Source: an uncultured Corynebacterium sp.
Lineage (GTDB): Bacteria; Actinomycetota; Actinomycetes; Mycobacteriales; Mycobacteriaceae
Direction of reading: 5' to 3'
NCBI GenBank assembly: GCA_946220775.1
Contig: CAMIFC010000001.1
Span: 256,245-320,244 of the forward strand
DNA length: 64,000 nt
Below the pieces are notes generated by a model that was not told the DNA's origin, did not search any database, and saw only the letters and a list, made by a program, of their open reading frames with translations. Both the position numbers and the translations under genes were made by a program. Of this stretch, positions 25,579 through 35,634 are shown piece by piece. Positions within the stretch are counted from its first letter, which is position 1. Every line of letters begins with the position of its first letter.

Positions 25579-27660
25579 ATGCCAGAGTCTCGGCGTTCAA
25601 CAAATCCATTCTCCGCACCCATGAAGCGCCGGAGTTTCTTCGCTAGAATGGCTGCCGTGTCCGGCACCGTGTTGTGGTCGTCTGCATCAGGAAAAATGGC
25701 GAGTGCTCAGGAGCAAGATGATGAGCCGGGTGACGTCCAAAAAGATGCGAAAATCTCCGCTGGCTGCGGACTTGCCGACATGACCGGTGAACCGTGGGGA
25801 GCGGGAATGAACGGCTACGCGGTGATCGAGCAAACCAGCGTCGGTATCCATCGTCGCCAGTACGCTCGCGCCTTCGTTTTTGCCGAGGACGCTAACCCCG
25901 ATAAACGAACAGTCCTCGTGGTGGCTGACATGGGGCTGATGTTCCAATCCATCTTCATGGAAGTTCTGCGTCGGCTGAAGAAGAAATTTGGCGACATGTA
26001 CCGATAGGACAACGTCGTCATTCAGGCGACTCACACGCACGTCGCGCCGGGTGGAACCTCTCAGCACCTGTTGGTGGACATCACCACCGCAGGGTTCCGG
26101 CCACGAACCTTTGAGGCAGCGGTCGCGGGCATCGTCGCTGCGATCGAACGAGCTCACAATAGCCTTGCGCCAGCCGAGCTAACCCTGGCGGAAGCAACCG
26201 TTGAAGATGCTGGTCGGAACCGCTCCAAGAAGTCCTTCGACCGCAACCCCGAGGCTGATAAGGCAGAAATTCCGGATGGGGTGGACAAGCGCTCCGTCAC
26301 GCTGCACATCAATCGCGATGGCAAGGACGTTGGATTCATCAACTGGTACTCCATCCACCCGACCAGCTTCCCCTTCACTTATAAGCACATCTCCAGTGAC
26401 AATAAGGGCTACGCCGCGTGGGCGACGGAAGAAGCCGCCGGGGTGGATCACCAACATCCTGAGGATGCACCATTCGTCGCGGCCTTCGCCCAAGGCACGC
26501 CAGGGGACATCACCCCGAACCATGGCCTCGTACCGGGCTCCGGACCAGGCGAAACCCCGCAGGACTCAGCCCGTATCCTCGGTGAACGCATGATGGCCGC
26601 AGTCGATGACACCTCCAAGGGCACTTCCGTGACCAATGGGGGCGTGCGCAGCATCTTCCGCTGGGTTGATTGCGCCAACCTCTCCGTAGACGCCAAGTGG
26701 ACCGCCGACGGTAAACCAGGCAAGACAGGCCCAGCAATCCTCGGCGCCGCGTTTGCCGCATCGTCCCAGGAAGACGGCGGTGGTGACCCCATTCTCGGTT
26801 TCCAGGAAGGCGAACGAGGCGGGACGCCATGGGTGGCAGCCGTCAATAAGGTCACCGTTCCAGCAAACGTGAAGGCCATTCAGGAGCCAAAGGAAATGCT
26901 GCTACCCGTGGGGTACATTCCAGGCCTGATTCAGCAGACCCATACCTTCAGCATCAACCGAATCGGCGGACTGACCCTGGTGGCACTCGGGTTTGAACCA
27001 ACCGTGACCAGTGGACTTCGCTTACGGCGCACCGTTGCCGAAGCTCTCGGCGTGCCGGCCAACACCGTGGTCGTTCAGGGGTACACCAACGGCTATGGCC
27101 ACTACATCACCACCCCAGAGGAATACGAGGGGCAGGACTACGAAGGCGGAGCCACGGTATTCGGCCGCAACCAGCTGCCTGCCTTCCAGCAGGTTTTCCA
27201 CGACATGGCGGTGGCCATGAAGGAAGGCCGCAGCGTCGAAGTGGGGAAGCCCGCTGGGGACCTGACCGGCCTGATCCCAAAGGCTATCGCTGCCGACACC
27301 TGGGCAGATATCCCGCCGATCGGAAAGAAGTTCGGGGACGTCATCGAGGCTCCAAAGGAAGTTTCCGTCGGAACCACCTTCGATGCTGTGTTCGTCGGTG
27401 CAAGCCCGAACAACAACCTGCGGCCGGGGGAAGGCTACCTGAGCATCATTGACTCGAACGGAAAAGTCATCGCCAATGACTCTTCAGAGTCCACCCTGCT
27501 GACCTTCGAGAACAAAGCCGGGAAAACGACCTCCACCATCACGTGGGACACTACGGGGGCCACTCCGGGTAAGTACACCATCGAATTGCGTGGTGATTCG
27601 AAGGCGTTGTTCGGGGCCTTGACACCTTTCGCTGGCCGTTGTGAGGTCACCGTGAATTGA
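25579..27660 (+). pseudogene. Neutral ceramidase, secreted, interrupted by in-frame TAG
   Basis: A 693-codon frame for a neutral/alkaline ceramidase, which hydrolyses ceramide to sphingosine and fatty acid. Evidence: GCGLADMTGEPWGAGMNGYA at the mature N-terminus, the Zn-binding ATHTHVAPGG, IHPTSFPFT, GDITPN at the expected nucleophile region, and QGYTNGYGHYITTPEEYEGQ. Other family members generally have Ser where GDITPN has Thr. The N-terminus carries a Tat-type signal (KRRSFFARMAAVSG). Codon 143 is TAG (26005-26007), between KKKFGDMYR and DNVVIQATHTH; the frame then stays open to 27660. ATG 25579 has CGGAAG upstream. The N-terminal piece alone lacks all catalytic residues. Confidence 0.85.
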
Positions 27661-27732
27661 TGGACGGATCAACAGGTGCGATGTTGTGACGTATCCTAGA
27701 AACATTGTCTTTTGCAGATAGTTTGAGGAAAC

Positions 27733-28707
27733 GTGGGTCACAAAGAGTATCGTCCGACCATCGCACAGGTTCGCACTTTCGCTACCATCGCTGAGCACGG
27801 CCATTTTGGAACGGCAGCGGCGCATTTGGGGATTTCCCAGCCGTCGCTGTCCCAGGCGCTGGCGACCCTGGAGCAGGGCTTGGGTCTGCAGCTGATCGAA
27901 CGATCGACCCGCAAGGTGATCGTGACTCCGATTGGCAGGGCACTACTGCCTTATGCCCAGGCGGCATTGGAAAGCCTTGACACTCTGGTGGCTCATGCCC
28001 ACGCTGCAGAAGGTGGGCTTGCGGGGGTTACCGCGATCGGCATTATCCCGACCATCGCACCCTTCCTGTTGGCGGAATTGCTGGAGGTGTTGCCGTCCTT
28101 CGATCAGGATCACACCCCGCGGATTGTGGAGGAGAAAACCCCACATCTGCTTGAAGGCTTGCGCCAGGGGCGCATTGATGTGGCCCTGGTGGGATTGCCG
28201 ATTGATGACGCAGGTTTGAAGACCATTGAGCTATATCACGAGGAATTCGTGCTGGTGGTGCCCACTGGGCACCCGCTGGCAGGTCGACGGGACCTGACTG
28301 TCGATGATCTCAAGGACCTAGACCTGTTGTTGCTGGATGAAGGCCATTGTCTGCGTGATCAAGTGATGGATTTGTGCCGCACAGTGGACATGAAGAATGA
28401 TCCGCGGCTGGCGTTGACTCGGGCAGCGAGCCTCTCCACCGTTGTTCATTTGGTTGCTGCGGGGCACGGCTGCACCCTCGTGCCATTGAGTGCAGTGGTC
28501 AGCGAGTGTGCTCGCCCGGGGATTGCCGTGGCCACCTTTGCTTCGGGAGTTGAGCGTGCCAGCCGAGCAGTAGGAATTGCTTATCGGTCGAGCTCAGTGC
28601 GTACAGCTGACTATCAGGAGCTGGGCGAGTTGATTCGCCGGTCGTATGACACCGTGGCGGAGAAGGGGTACGAGTTCTTGAGGGCCGCTACCCCTGAATC
28701 ACCCTAA
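27733..28707 (+). CDS. oxyR: Hydrogen peroxide sensor OxyR (LysR family)
   Basis: A 324-residue LysR-type regulator. The N-terminal HTH is EYRPTIAQVRTFATIAEHGH, then FGTAAAHLGISQPSLSQALA. The effector domain has the OxyR pattern LLLLDEGHCLRDQVMDLCR, in which the two cysteines are the redox pair (C-x8-C). C. glutamicum OxyR represses catalase and dps until oxidised, and lies beside the same helicase gene. GTG start; the 3' end overlaps the convergent helicase by 20 bp. Confidence 0.93.
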   Translation: MGHKEYRPTIAQVRTFATIAEHGHFGTAAAHLGISQPSLSQALATLEQGLGLQLIERSTRKVIVTPIGRALLPYAQAALESLDTLVAHAHAAEGGLAGVTAIGIIPTIAPFLLAELLEVLPSFDQDHTPRIVEEKTPHLLEGLRQGRIDVALVGLPIDDAGLKTIELYHEEFVLVVPTGHPLAGRRDLTVDDLKDLDLLLLDEGHCLRDQVMDLCRTVDMKNDPRLALTRAASLSTVVHLVAAGHGCTLVPLSAVVSECARPGIAVATFASGVERASRAVGIAYRSSSVRTADYQELGELIRRSYDTVAEKGYEFLRAATPESP

Positions 28708-31246
28708 GATCGGACAGTCGCACTTCACCGGCGGCATCGGTGGCGTCCAAATCGACAACGCCTTCGAACGCCCACCCATGATCGCCCTCGGGGTCGTCGA
28801 GGATCTGCCGGATACGCCAGGAACGGGGCTGGTCAGGGACTGATTCCTCCAGAATGACCATGGACCGCGACCGGGCGTCCGCGTCGAGGCCGAGATCGGC
28901 ATATTCGTCGAAATAGTCGTCCATCGCGGCAGGCCAGTCGGGGGCATCGTCAAGGTAGCTATCGAGATCCTCGAGGGCGGCTTCTTTCTCGAAGGCGAAC
29001 AGTTCGACGTGGCGGAACATGTGGTTCTTGACCATGCGACGCAGTGCACGCTTATTGGCAGACAACGCGGTCGGATCATCCACCCCGAAAGCATGCTCCT
29101 GAACTTGTTCTTCGCTGATGGGCGCATCTGGGTCGGAGAGCGCAGCCCACTCGTCCAGCAGGGAGGAGTCCACTTGGCGAATCAGTTCGCCGAGCCACAC
29201 GAGAATGTCGTCGAGCTCTTCGGTTCGTTTGTCCTGTGGGACGGAATGATCCAGCGTGCGCCACGCATCCGTCAGATAGCGTAGGACGACACCCTCGGAT
29301 CGGCCGAGGCTGTACGTCGAGATCAAGTCGGAGAACGTCATAGCCTTTTCGATCATGTCGCGAAGGACGGACTTCGGTTCGATCTCGAAATCGCGGGCCC
29401 ACGGGTTGGATTCCCGGAAGATATCGAAGGCTTGGTCCAGGGACTCGGCGAGAGGGCGCGGCCACGTAATGTCTTCCAGAATCGCCATGCGCTCGGTGTA
29501 ATCCACCCCTTCGGCCTTCAACGCGGCGAGTTCTTCGTCGCGTTCCGCCTTGCGCTGGGCCATCAGGATCTGACGGGGATTGTCGAGCACGGCCTCGAAG
29601 GTGGAGATGATATCCAGCGTGAAGGTCTCGCTGTCTGGATCCAACAAATCCAGCGCTGCGAGCGCGAACGGAGACAGTGGCTGGTTCAACGCGAAATCTC
29701 GCTGCAGCTCCTGGGTGAGGCGGGCGTCCTTACCGGACGGTGTGTCGGCCTCGTATTCTTCAACGATGCCGGCCTGGAGCAAGCCACGATACAGGCTGAT
29801 GGTTTGTCGGATCTGTGCGTTTTGTTTCGGTCGTGGATCATGATTGCTGCGCAGTAGGTGCTTGAGGGCAGCGAAAGTCCATTCGGGGCGGGCCACCACA
29901 TTGAGCAGCATGGAGTTACTCATGCGGAATTGGCTGACCAACTCTTCGGGCTCGGCTTCCAACAGCCGTTCGTAGGTCTTCTCGGTCCAGGTGGCCCTGC
30001 CGTGCGGAGCAGATTTCTTACGCAGCTTCTTGATCTTCTTGGGATCGGATCCAGCGCGCTGCCGAAGGCGGAAGTTCTCAATTTCGTGTTGGGGGGCTTG
30101 GACAACGACGGTGCCTTCGGTGTCGTATCCCGCGCGCCCAGCTCGACCGGCAATCTGGTGAAACTCGCGGGATTTCAGCACGCGGTGGCTGATCCCATCA
30201 AACTTGGTCAGTTCCGTCATCAACACAGAGCGGATCGGCACGTTGATTCCGACCCCTAGAGTATCCGTGCCACAAATGACGACCAGCAGGCCTTGCTGGG
30301 CGAGCTGTTCGACGAGCCGACGGTATTTGGGCAGCAGCCCTGCGTGGTGGACACCAATGCCACGGCGCAACAGTTTCGACAGCGTTTTGCCAAACGACGT
30401 GGTGAACTTGAACGCCCCGATTGCTTCGGCAATCTGCTTCTTTCGTTCATCGCTGACGAGGGAAAGGCTAGTCAGCGCTTGAGCCCTCTCGATAGCTTCC
30501 CGCTGCGTAAAGTGCACCACATACACGGGTGCCTTGTGGTCGTTGACCAGCTCCTCGATGGTTTCATGCACTGGCGTGTATACGTAGCTGAAGCTCAAGG
30601 GGACTGGTCGAACAGAGCCCGTCACTAGCGTGCATTCCCTCCCGGTACGCTCCGTCAGGTCGTCTTGCAGCCATTGGGTATCGCCCAGCGTAGCACTCAT
30701 CAACAGGAATTGCGCCTTGGGGAGTTCAAGAAGCGGCACCTGCCACGCCCAGCCTCGGTCGGGCTCAGAATAGTAGTGGAACTCGTCCATGACCACTTGG
30801 TCAATATCTGCGTTAGCGCCGTCGCGGAGGGCGATGTTAGCGACGATTTCCGCAGTGGCACAGATGATGGGGGCATTGCCGTTCACAGTGGCGTCGCCCG
30901 TCATCATTCCGACGTTTTCCGGGCCAAACGTCGCGCAGAGATCAAAAAACTTCTCACTGACTAAGGCCTTGATTGGCGCCGTGTAGAAGCTACGTTGTTT
31001 GCGGGCCAAGGCCACGAAGTGCGCGGCCAGCGCAACCATTGATTTTCCGGAGCCGGTGGGGGTTGCCAGGATGACATGATCCTTGGCAACCAATGCCGTT
31101 GCTGCCTCTTCTTGAGCCTCATACAGGCTGATTCCGCGGTCTTCTGTCCACCTCAAAAATGAGGCCAAGATTGCGTCATCAACCAGACCGGCTGGCACTT
31201 CGTCCAGATCGGGGAGAAGTGCAGCAAGTTCGGCAGCGGTTCCCAC
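28688..31246 (-). CDS. Superfamily II DEAD/DEAH-type helicase with DUF3516 domain
   Basis: An 852-residue helicase. Walker A is ATPTGSGKS near residue 60, motif II is the variant DEFH (VVMDEFHYYSE), motif III is SAT and motif VI is QIAGRAGRAGYDT. The Mtr4/Ski2-like core is followed by a long C-terminal DUF3516 region found in actinobacteria. Its substrate is unknown, though relatives act on structured RNA. It starts with GTG at 31246, sharing one base with the TAG of the PAC2 gene upstream, so the two are translationally coupled. Confidence 0.9.
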   Translation of the reverse strand: MGTAAELAALLPDLDEVPAGLVDDAILASFLRWTEDRGISLYEAQEEAATALVAKDHVILATPTGSGKSMVALAAHFVALARKQRSFYTAPIKALVSEKFFDLCATFGPENVGMMTGDATVNGNAPIICATAEIVANIALRDGANADIDQVVMDEFHYYSEPDRGWAWQVPLLELPKAQFLLMSATLGDTQWLQDDLTERTGRECTLVTGSVRPVPLSFSYVYTPVHETIEELVNDHKAPVYVVHFTQREAIERAQALTSLSLVSDERKKQIAEAIGAFKFTTSFGKTLSKLLRRGIGVHHAGLLPKYRRLVEQLAQQGLLVVICGTDTLGVGINVPIRSVLMTELTKFDGISHRVLKSREFHQIAGRAGRAGYDTEGTVVVQAPQHEIENFRLRQRAGSDPKKIKKLRKKSAPHGRATWTEKTYERLLEAEPEELVSQFRMSNSMLLNVVARPEWTFAALKHLLRSNHDPRPKQNAQIRQTISLYRGLLQAGIVEEYEADTPSGKDARLTQELQRDFALNQPLSPFALAALDLLDPDSETFTLDIISTFEAVLDNPRQILMAQRKAERDEELAALKAEGVDYTERMAILEDITWPRPLAESLDQAFDIFRESNPWARDFEIEPKSVLRDMIEKAMTFSDLISTYSLGRSEGVVLRYLTDAWRTLDHSVPQDKRTEELDDILVWLGELIRQVDSSLLDEWAALSDPDAPISEEQVQEHAFGVDDPTALSANKRALRRMVKNHMFRHVELFAFEKEAALEDLDSYLDDAPDWPAAMDDYFDEYADLGLDADARSRSMVILEESVPDQPRSWRIRQILDDPEGDHGWAFEGVVDLDATDAAGEVRLSDLRVIQG

Positions 31247-32250
31247 TAGTTATTGTCCTCCGTCGGGTCGTCATCGTCCGTGGAACCATCCTGCTGGTTA
31301 GCTCCTGGGTGAGTGTCGTCATCAACACTACTGGAACCCTCGGACCCGGCTTCCTCCATGCGGGCCAGGAATTGTTCGAATTCCGCGCCGAGCTCCTCAC
31401 CGGTCGGGATCTCCTGGCCAGGCGCAATAAGCGAGTTCTCTTGACGCTTCTTCAGGCGTTCGATTTCGATATCGTACTGGCGCTCCAATGCGCTTACTAC
31501 AGCTGAGATCTCCTGAGATTCATTAACCTGCTCCGCAAGCTGTTCTCGCACCCTGGACATGTCCTTTTCCAAACTGCGGATCGGTAGTTCTCGATCTGTC
31601 AGATCAGCAAAAGCACGGAGCAGATCGTGCGTTGCTTCTGGATAGTCGGATGCAGAAATGTAGTGAGGTACGTGAGCCGTGAGGCCAATCGTGTCGATGC
31701 CTTCGGTCTGCAGCTGCATTTCCGTCTCCAGCGCTGCAGCGCCCGGGATCATCATTCGAGCATCCCAGGTGTGGTAATCGGTGACCAGCGCACGTTCTGA
31801 AGCGTGCGCGGAAATCACCAGTGGGCGCGTGTGAGGAACCGTCATCGGTGCGGCGTACAAGGTCACTACCTTCGACACATTGGCTCGCCGCGCCAGCTCC
31901 ACAACTGCGTGCGCGAATGCTTCCCATCGCAGGTCCGGTTCTGGGCCAGCCAGGAGCAGGAACGGACGACCATTGAGATCCTTCATGGCGTGAAGGTCCA
32001 AGCTCAGCTTCTCGCTCTTGGCGATCTTGCTGCCCTCGATGGTGATTCGTGGTCGACGAGCCCGGTAATCCAGCAGTTCGTCGAGTTTGAAGCCGGCCAG
32101 AACATCACTGTCTAGAGCTTCAAGTACATGCATCCCAGAATTCGCCACGGCCTGACCGGCATCAGCGTAGCCCTGTAACGCAATCATCATGGGAAGCCCC
32201 TCGTGGGATTCCTCATTGCCCAGTGGGGCGGGGTATTCCAGCTCGTACAT
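31246..32250 (-). CDS. PAC2 family protein (Rv2714-like)
   Basis: A 334-residue PAC2 (proteasome assembly chaperone 2) family protein. Recognisable parts are MIALQGYADAGQAVANSGMH, the FLLLAGPEPDLRWEAFAHAV segment and GLTAHVPHYISASDYPEA. The C-terminus is acidic and disordered. Mycobacterial Rv2714 is the closest named relative; its cellular role is unknown. I chose ATG 32250 (MYELEYPAPLG), as the family starts here; a 27-residue N-terminal extension to 32331 is open but has no family character. Confidence 0.85.
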   Translation of the reverse strand: MYELEYPAPLGNEESHEGLPMMIALQGYADAGQAVANSGMHVLEALDSDVLAGFKLDELLDYRARRPRITIEGSKIAKSEKLSLDLHAMKDLNGRPFLLLAGPEPDLRWEAFAHAVVELARRANVSKVVTLYAAPMTVPHTRPLVISAHASERALVTDYHTWDARMMIPGAAALETEMQLQTEGIDTIGLTAHVPHYISASDYPEATHDLLRAFADLTDRELPIRSLEKDMSRVREQLAEQVNESQEISAVVSALERQYDIEIERLKKRQENSLIAPGQEIPTGEELGAEFEQFLARMEEAGSEGSSSVDDDTHPGANQQDGSTDDDDPTEDNN

Positions 32251-32481
32251 CTCGTTTCGACCCCTTGGGTTCGATGGTTCTGGTCCTAACAATGGACGGT
32301 GCGCTCCCTTCAGTTTTGACCTCGTCGGCACTCACTCCACCGCCCGTTGTGTTGCGGTGCTGCATCGCGAACACGAAATGGGGCGGGGGTTGTCCACAAC
32401 TACTTCGCTATCCACAGGCTCTTGGGGTTTTGCGGATCGAGCGAGTCATTCAGCTACCACGCTCAGCTCACAATGTTTGCC

Positions 32482-33753
32482 ATGAGGTCACATCATTCTA
32501 ATCATTCAAACCAGAAACCAACGCAGCCTATTCCCGATCCGCTTACTCCCGACGGTAAGCAGAGTGTCTTCCTGGGGGATGACCCCGGGGCACTTATTGC
32601 CTCGCTGCCAGCTCTTCTTGGCTTTGCGCCGAAGGATTCACTCGTCTTCATTGGGCTCACGCCAGTCCGGATGCGCGACCAGCACACCGATATCGACATG
32701 TCGGAGTACACACCAACTGCAAACGACACGATCGTCACATTCCATGTCGGTCCTGTTGTCCGTTCAGATTTTGAGCCAACCAGCATGCGTCAATCGATCG
32801 AAACGCTGTGCCACGCCACGAGTCACCTGCCCAATTTTTCGGTCATGGTGCTCGTCGTCACCGAGTCCGCGGAACGCGCCGTCGAGATTTTTGACGCCAC
32901 CCGGGCCGAACTATTGTCCCAGTCCCAGGAGGAGAGGCTGCGTCCGGTCGATATCTACTCATGCCATTGGGCCGAGGGAGTGGAAGAAGACCAGCGGTGG
33001 GCAGCCTATGACTGCGACAGCCGACTATGGCTGGATGAAGGCGACGTGCCACCCACCGCCGATAACCCGTTAACGCTCCACAGCAGCGTCAACGGAAATC
33101 TGAAATTCTCAGACCGCAAGGACATGGAGCGGTGGCTGAACAAGAAGGGTTCACCGGTGAAGTTCACTGAGCCACGGCCACATAATTCGCCGGCAGATCT
33201 ACTCATATTCACCAAGGCGGTGCGAGCGGTCTTGGATGGCTGGATCACAGTGGAGGAGGCATCACAGGATGTGAAGACCATTCGGTGTATTGCCCGGCTG
33301 TGCCAATACACGCCCATGCAGAAGTTTTTGATCGCCGCGTCCATTGGTATGCCGTCCCCGGTGGTGCGAAGCTTATTGGCTCACACAGCGCGTCGAACTG
33401 ATGGCGCGGTTCGGCACAAGGTCATGTACGTGCTGATCCAAGTTCTCGTCGGCAATGGGGAAGGGGTTGCCGCATTCCACACAGCCCATCGGGGTCTGAG
33501 CGAAGCTCTCGACCCCGAATGCTGGCAGGATTTCCAGGTGCTGCAATTATCTTTGAAAGCCGGTTTTGCGCTGGGAATTGTCCAGGACAAAACGCGATTG
33601 GCGTCCGACATAATCCAGGATTACCGACACCTACCGGAAGGCACAGAGCTGCAAGATCTCAGCGCGGTCATGGATTGGGATGCGATTGAACACATCAACA
33701 ACATCGACGTGGATCTGGGTGGGCTCGGCGCCCTGTTTGATCAATTCAGTTGA
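32482..33753 (+). CDS. DUF4192 protein
   Basis: A 423-residue protein of the actinobacterial DUF4192 family, identified by VFLGDDPGALIASLPALLGF with APKDSLVFIGL and the later LLAHTARRTDGAVRHKVMY. Function unknown. The start is uncertain: ATG 32482 is 7 nt after CACAAT, a weak -10 that would make it leaderless; ATG 32473 is the alternative. No SD is visible. The preceding 230 bp separate it from the divergent PAC2 gene and show no other clear feature. Confidence 0.85.
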   Translation: MRSHHSNHSNQKPTQPIPDPLTPDGKQSVFLGDDPGALIASLPALLGFAPKDSLVFIGLTPVRMRDQHTDIDMSEYTPTANDTIVTFHVGPVVRSDFEPTSMRQSIETLCHATSHLPNFSVMVLVVTESAERAVEIFDATRAELLSQSQEERLRPVDIYSCHWAEGVEEDQRWAAYDCDSRLWLDEGDVPPTADNPLTLHSSVNGNLKFSDRKDMERWLNKKGSPVKFTEPRPHNSPADLLIFTKAVRAVLDGWITVEEASQDVKTIRCIARLCQYTPMQKFLIAASIGMPSPVVRSLLAHTARRTDGAVRHKVMYVLIQVLVGNGEGVAAFHTAHRGLSEALDPECWQDFQVLQLSLKAGFALGIVQDKTRLASDIIQDYRHLPEGTELQDLSAVMDWDAIEHINNIDVDLGGLGALFDQFS

Positions 33754-33764
33754 CTCACGAACTG

Positions 33765-33802
33765 TTCGGCGCGGCCGACGTTAACGATGAGAAGGCGCCG
33801 AA
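33765..33802. terminator. Possible stem-loop between convergent DUF4192 gene and galE
   Basis: TTCGGCGC (33765-33772) and GCGCCGAA (33795-33802) are exact complements with a 22-nt loop, spanning the galE stop codon. Placement between convergent genes suggests a shared terminator, but the large loop makes this weak. Confidence 0.4.
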
Positions 33803-34821
33803 TGTGCGGCATCACCGAGCGCACTCGTGAATGCCCACGCATCAGAGACGATGCGCTCGATGGTCGACCGCGTCGGTTGCCACCCGAGTTCCTCCATGGC
33901 GCGCTTGCTGGAGGCGATGAGCGTCGCAGGGTCTCCAGCACGGCGCGGCGCTTCAATGGCTGGGATCGGCTTGCCAGTGACGGCACGACAGGCCTCGATC
34001 ACTTCACGGACACTGAACCCGTCACCACTGCCAAGATTGAAGATTCGGTGGTTACCTGGCTCATTGGACTGCGCCGCCAGGATGTGGGCATCAGCGAGGT
34101 CACGGATGTGGATGTAATCGCGGACCGCAGTGCCGTCCTTCGTGGGCCAATCGTTTCCGAAGATGCTGATCGATTCCCGGTGTCCCAATGCGACCTGCAG
34201 GATGATGGGGATCAAGTGGGTTTCGATTTCGCGGTTTTCCCCGAAATCACCGTAGGCACCGGCGACGTTGAAGTAGCGCAAGCTGGTTGCAGCCAAGCCA
34301 TAGGCGCTCGCGTAGCTGGTCAGCATGTAATCGATCGTCAGCTTCGACGCGCCATAAGGATTCGTGGGGGCGGTGGGCATGTCTTCCGTAATGGGCACAA
34401 CCTCTGGCTCGCCGTAGCAGGCAGCAGTGGAGGAAAACACGATGTTGCGCACATCCGCAGCGATCATGGCATCCAACAAGATCAATGTCGTGACGACGTT
34501 GTGGTGCCAGTATTCCTTCGGCTGCTCAACCGATTCGCCGACAAGGGAGCGGGCAGCGAAGTGGAAGACCGCCTCGAACCCAGCACCGTCCAATACGTCG
34601 CTCGCGACATCGCGGATATCGCCCTCCACGAAGGTGGCATCGGGGTGCACCGCACTACGATTTCCGGTGCTGAGGTTATCCACCACAGTGACGTCGTAGC
34701 CCTCCTCGACTAGGACCGCCGCGCACACGGAGCCCACATAGCCAGCACCGCCGGTCACTAGTACCTTGGCGCCCTGCTTAAGCTGGAGCGGAGAATCCTT
34801 CGCGGTAGGGGAATCGATCAC
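33781..34821 (-). CDS. galE: UDP-glucose 4-epimerase GalE
   Basis: A 346-residue SDR-family epimerase that supplies UDP-galactose, needed for cell-wall galactan. The NAD-binding motif is VLVTGGAGYVGSV and the catalytic Tyr-x3-Lys is NPYGASKLTIDYM, with Ser in FSSTAACYG. The GTG at 34821 overlaps the dtxR stop as GTGA, so translation is coupled; a 15-residue longer form from 34866 would overlap dtxR further and is unlikely. dtxR-galE is the standard corynebacterial arrangement. Confidence 0.94.
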   Translation of the reverse strand: MIDSPTAKDSPLQLKQGAKVLVTGGAGYVGSVCAAVLVEEGYDVTVVDNLSTGNRSAVHPDATFVEGDIRDVASDVLDGAGFEAVFHFAARSLVGESVEQPKEYWHHNVVTTLILLDAMIAADVRNIVFSSTAACYGEPEVVPITEDMPTAPTNPYGASKLTIDYMLTSYASAYGLAATSLRYFNVAGAYGDFGENREIETHLIPIILQVALGHRESISIFGNDWPTKDGTAVRDYIHIRDLADAHILAAQSNEPGNHRIFNLGSGDGFSVREVIEACRAVTGKPIPAIEAPRRAGDPATLIASSKRAMEELGWQPTRSTIERIVSDAWAFTSALGDAAHSAPSHR

Positions 34822-35528
34822 TTGGGGGATTGTCCTTTCGTGGGGATAACGCGAATTGCGTGGCACAGTTCGTAGGGAATAGCGACTTCGCCCTTGTTAT
34901 TGCGCAGGGTAACTCCGTCGCCGGTGTTTTCGACCGTCACGTTTTTACCCGGCAGCATATCGAAGTTCCGTAACTTCGTCATCAAAGAGTATTCGACTTG
35001 CACGATCTCGTTGAATCTGGCGATGACCACTTCGTGTTCGGTGTCTTCCTCGAGGTCATAGGCACGCACGGAAGAATCGGCGGTGGCATCCGAATTCTCT
35101 GGCAGCGTCGAGCTAATGCCCGACAGCCCGGGGATGGCGTTTCCAAACGGGGAGGTTCCGTACTCAGTGAGTACATGGACGAGGCGTTCTTCAACTTCGT
35201 CGCCCATGACGTGCTCCCAGCGGCACGCTTCGTCGTGCACTTTTTCCCAGGGAAGTCCGATGATGTCCGTGAGGAGTCGCTCAGCTAGCCGGTGCTTGCG
35301 CATCACGGCGGTTGCAAGCTCGCGTCCTTCTTCGCTGAGTTTTAGCGACCGGTCGGGCTCGACGGAAACAAGTCCATCGCGTTCCATTCGAGCTACTGTT
35401 TGGCTCACGGTTGGTCCGGATTGTTCCAGACGTTCGGCAATGCGGGCACGGAGCGGCGGGATGCCTTCTTCTTCCAATTCATAAATGGTTCGAAGATACA
35501 TCTCCGTGGTGTCAACTAGATCTCTCAC
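34818..35528 (-). CDS. dtxR: Iron-dependent repressor DtxR
   Basis: A 236-residue Fe2+-activated repressor. The N-terminal winged HTH (RDLVDTTEMYLRTIYELEEE, then LRARIAERLEQSGPTVSQTV) is nearly that of C. diphtheriae DtxR. Metal-site residues are visible in EACRWEHVMGDEVEERL and the adjacent helix; the SH3-like domain begins near VVIARFNEIVQ. A matching operator lies upstream of the iron ABC transporter in this window (53534). GTG start preceded by GAAAGG. Confidence 0.97.
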   Translation of the reverse strand: MRDLVDTTEMYLRTIYELEEEGIPPLRARIAERLEQSGPTVSQTVARMERDGLVSVEPDRSLKLSEEGRELATAVMRKHRLAERLLTDIIGLPWEKVHDEACRWEHVMGDEVEERLVHVLTEYGTSPFGNAIPGLSGISSTLPENSDATADSSVRAYDLEEDTEHEVVIARFNEIVQVEYSLMTKLRNFDMLPGKNVTVENTGDGVTLRNNKGEVAIPYELCHAIRVIPTKGQSPK

Positions 35529-35576
35529 CAGTCACTTACCTTTCTTGACGCTCCACGTTTCAGAATAATACTAAAT

Positions 35577-35607
35577 CCCCGCGACCGGCATGGAACCGAG
35601 TGCGGGG
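35577..35607 (-). terminator. Possible hairpin downstream of sigB
   Basis: CCCCGC (35577-35582) and GCGGGG (35602-35607) can pair, with CGGCATGGAACCG in the loop. It is located between the sigB stop and dtxR on the minus strand. The stem is short and no T-run follows. Confidence 0.35.
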
Positions 35608-35634
35608 TAGAGGTTGCTGGAGGACGAGGAGCCG

